NCBI GenBank assembly: GCA_963695675.1
Contig: CAVOGY010000007.1
Coordinates: forward strand, 682,001-746,000
Source of the DNA: DASUPK01 sp963695675
Lineage (GTDB): Bacteria > Actinomycetota > Thermoleophilia > Solirubrobacterales > 70-9
DNA length: 64,000 nucleotides
Direction of reading: 5' to 3'
A model generated the notes under the pieces. That model was given only the letters and a program-made list of their open reading frames with translations, had not been told where the DNA came from and made no database searches. Below are positions 63,894-64,000 of this stretch, in pieces; within the stretch, counting starts at the first letter, position 1, and each line of letters opens with the position of its first letter. The position numbers and the translations under genes were made by a program.

Positions 63894-64000
63894 GCGGCGA
63901 ATCCTAGCGGCTGGGGTCCGACGAGGCGGTCCGTTCGAGGGCAGGAGCGGTCGCCGATTTGGGCCGGCGGCCGCTCCTGTGGACGCGCCCCAAAGTGACA

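Overview
The window is high-GC bacterial chromosome, densely packed with short gaps and many start/stop overlaps (ATGA, TGATG, GTGA). Gene content suggests a Gram-positive actinobacterium, most likely class Thermoleophilia (Solirubrobacterales/Gaiellales type). This placement is inferred from gene families, very high GC and frequent GTG starts; no rRNA gene is present to confirm it. No tRNA, CRISPR array, transposase or prophage gene was recognised.

Layout. 0-7.4 kb is an accessory stretch: a lipoprotein, a flippase-like membrane protein, two secreted proteins (one with RTX calcium-binding repeats), an ABM-fold protein, an XRE regulator beside an AT-rich island, and two membrane proteins. At least five copies of a hairpin-bearing repeat lie in the gaps between 2.6 and 5.5 kb. 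7.5-10.4 kb holds an OmpR-type two-component system with a PhoB-box-like tandem repeat and a truncated ABC ATPase. 10.6-16.6 kb is small metabolism plus tmRNA (ssrA, not previously visible as an ORF), a secreted lipase and an M50 protease. 16.6-24.3 kb runs leftwards: ftsE-ftsX-S41 protease-RNase R-smpB, then a membrane-anchored coiled-coil protein ending in a helix-hairpin-helix DNA-binding domain. 24.3-26.6 kb is gene-poor and holds two MpsC/DUF2294 genes plus two gene remnants. 26.6-28.6 kb is a split transketolase.

29.4-33.5 kb is the most unusual locus. A trypsin-like protease is followed by a MauE-MauD fusion, a cysteine-rich Tat-exported protein with a MauA-type leader, and a CcdA/MauF-type membrane domain fused to a beta-propeller. 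The last three genes overlap. This looks like a disulfide-maturation system devoted to one exported substrate, related to methylamine dehydrogenase maturation but lacking the second tryptophan needed for a TTQ cofactor.

33.6-47.8 kb is housekeeping: nadA, mutM, nadC, an ECF sigma factor with ogt, a FIST protein, prfB with a programmed +1 frameshift, secA, hpf, a ComF-type protein, a sugar nucleotidyltransferase, ahcY and arfB. 47.7-56.2 kb has a CNB-glutaredoxin-thioredoxin reductase-like fusion and a cell-envelope sugar/wall cluster (PGI-like, nucleotidyltransferase, ugd, LCP ligase, M20 peptidase). 56.3-63.7 kb is a complete leftward ATP synthase operon (atpI-B-E-F-H-A-G-D-C).

Sequence quality. 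Several genes, including the essential atpA and atpG, carry small indels, and 50.2-51.7 kb is dense with them. Apparent frameshifts in this window may therefore be assembly errors and not true pseudogenes. Ribosome rescue and stop-codon biology is well represented (ssrA, smpB, rnr, arfB, prfB, hpf and a baeRF-family remnant).
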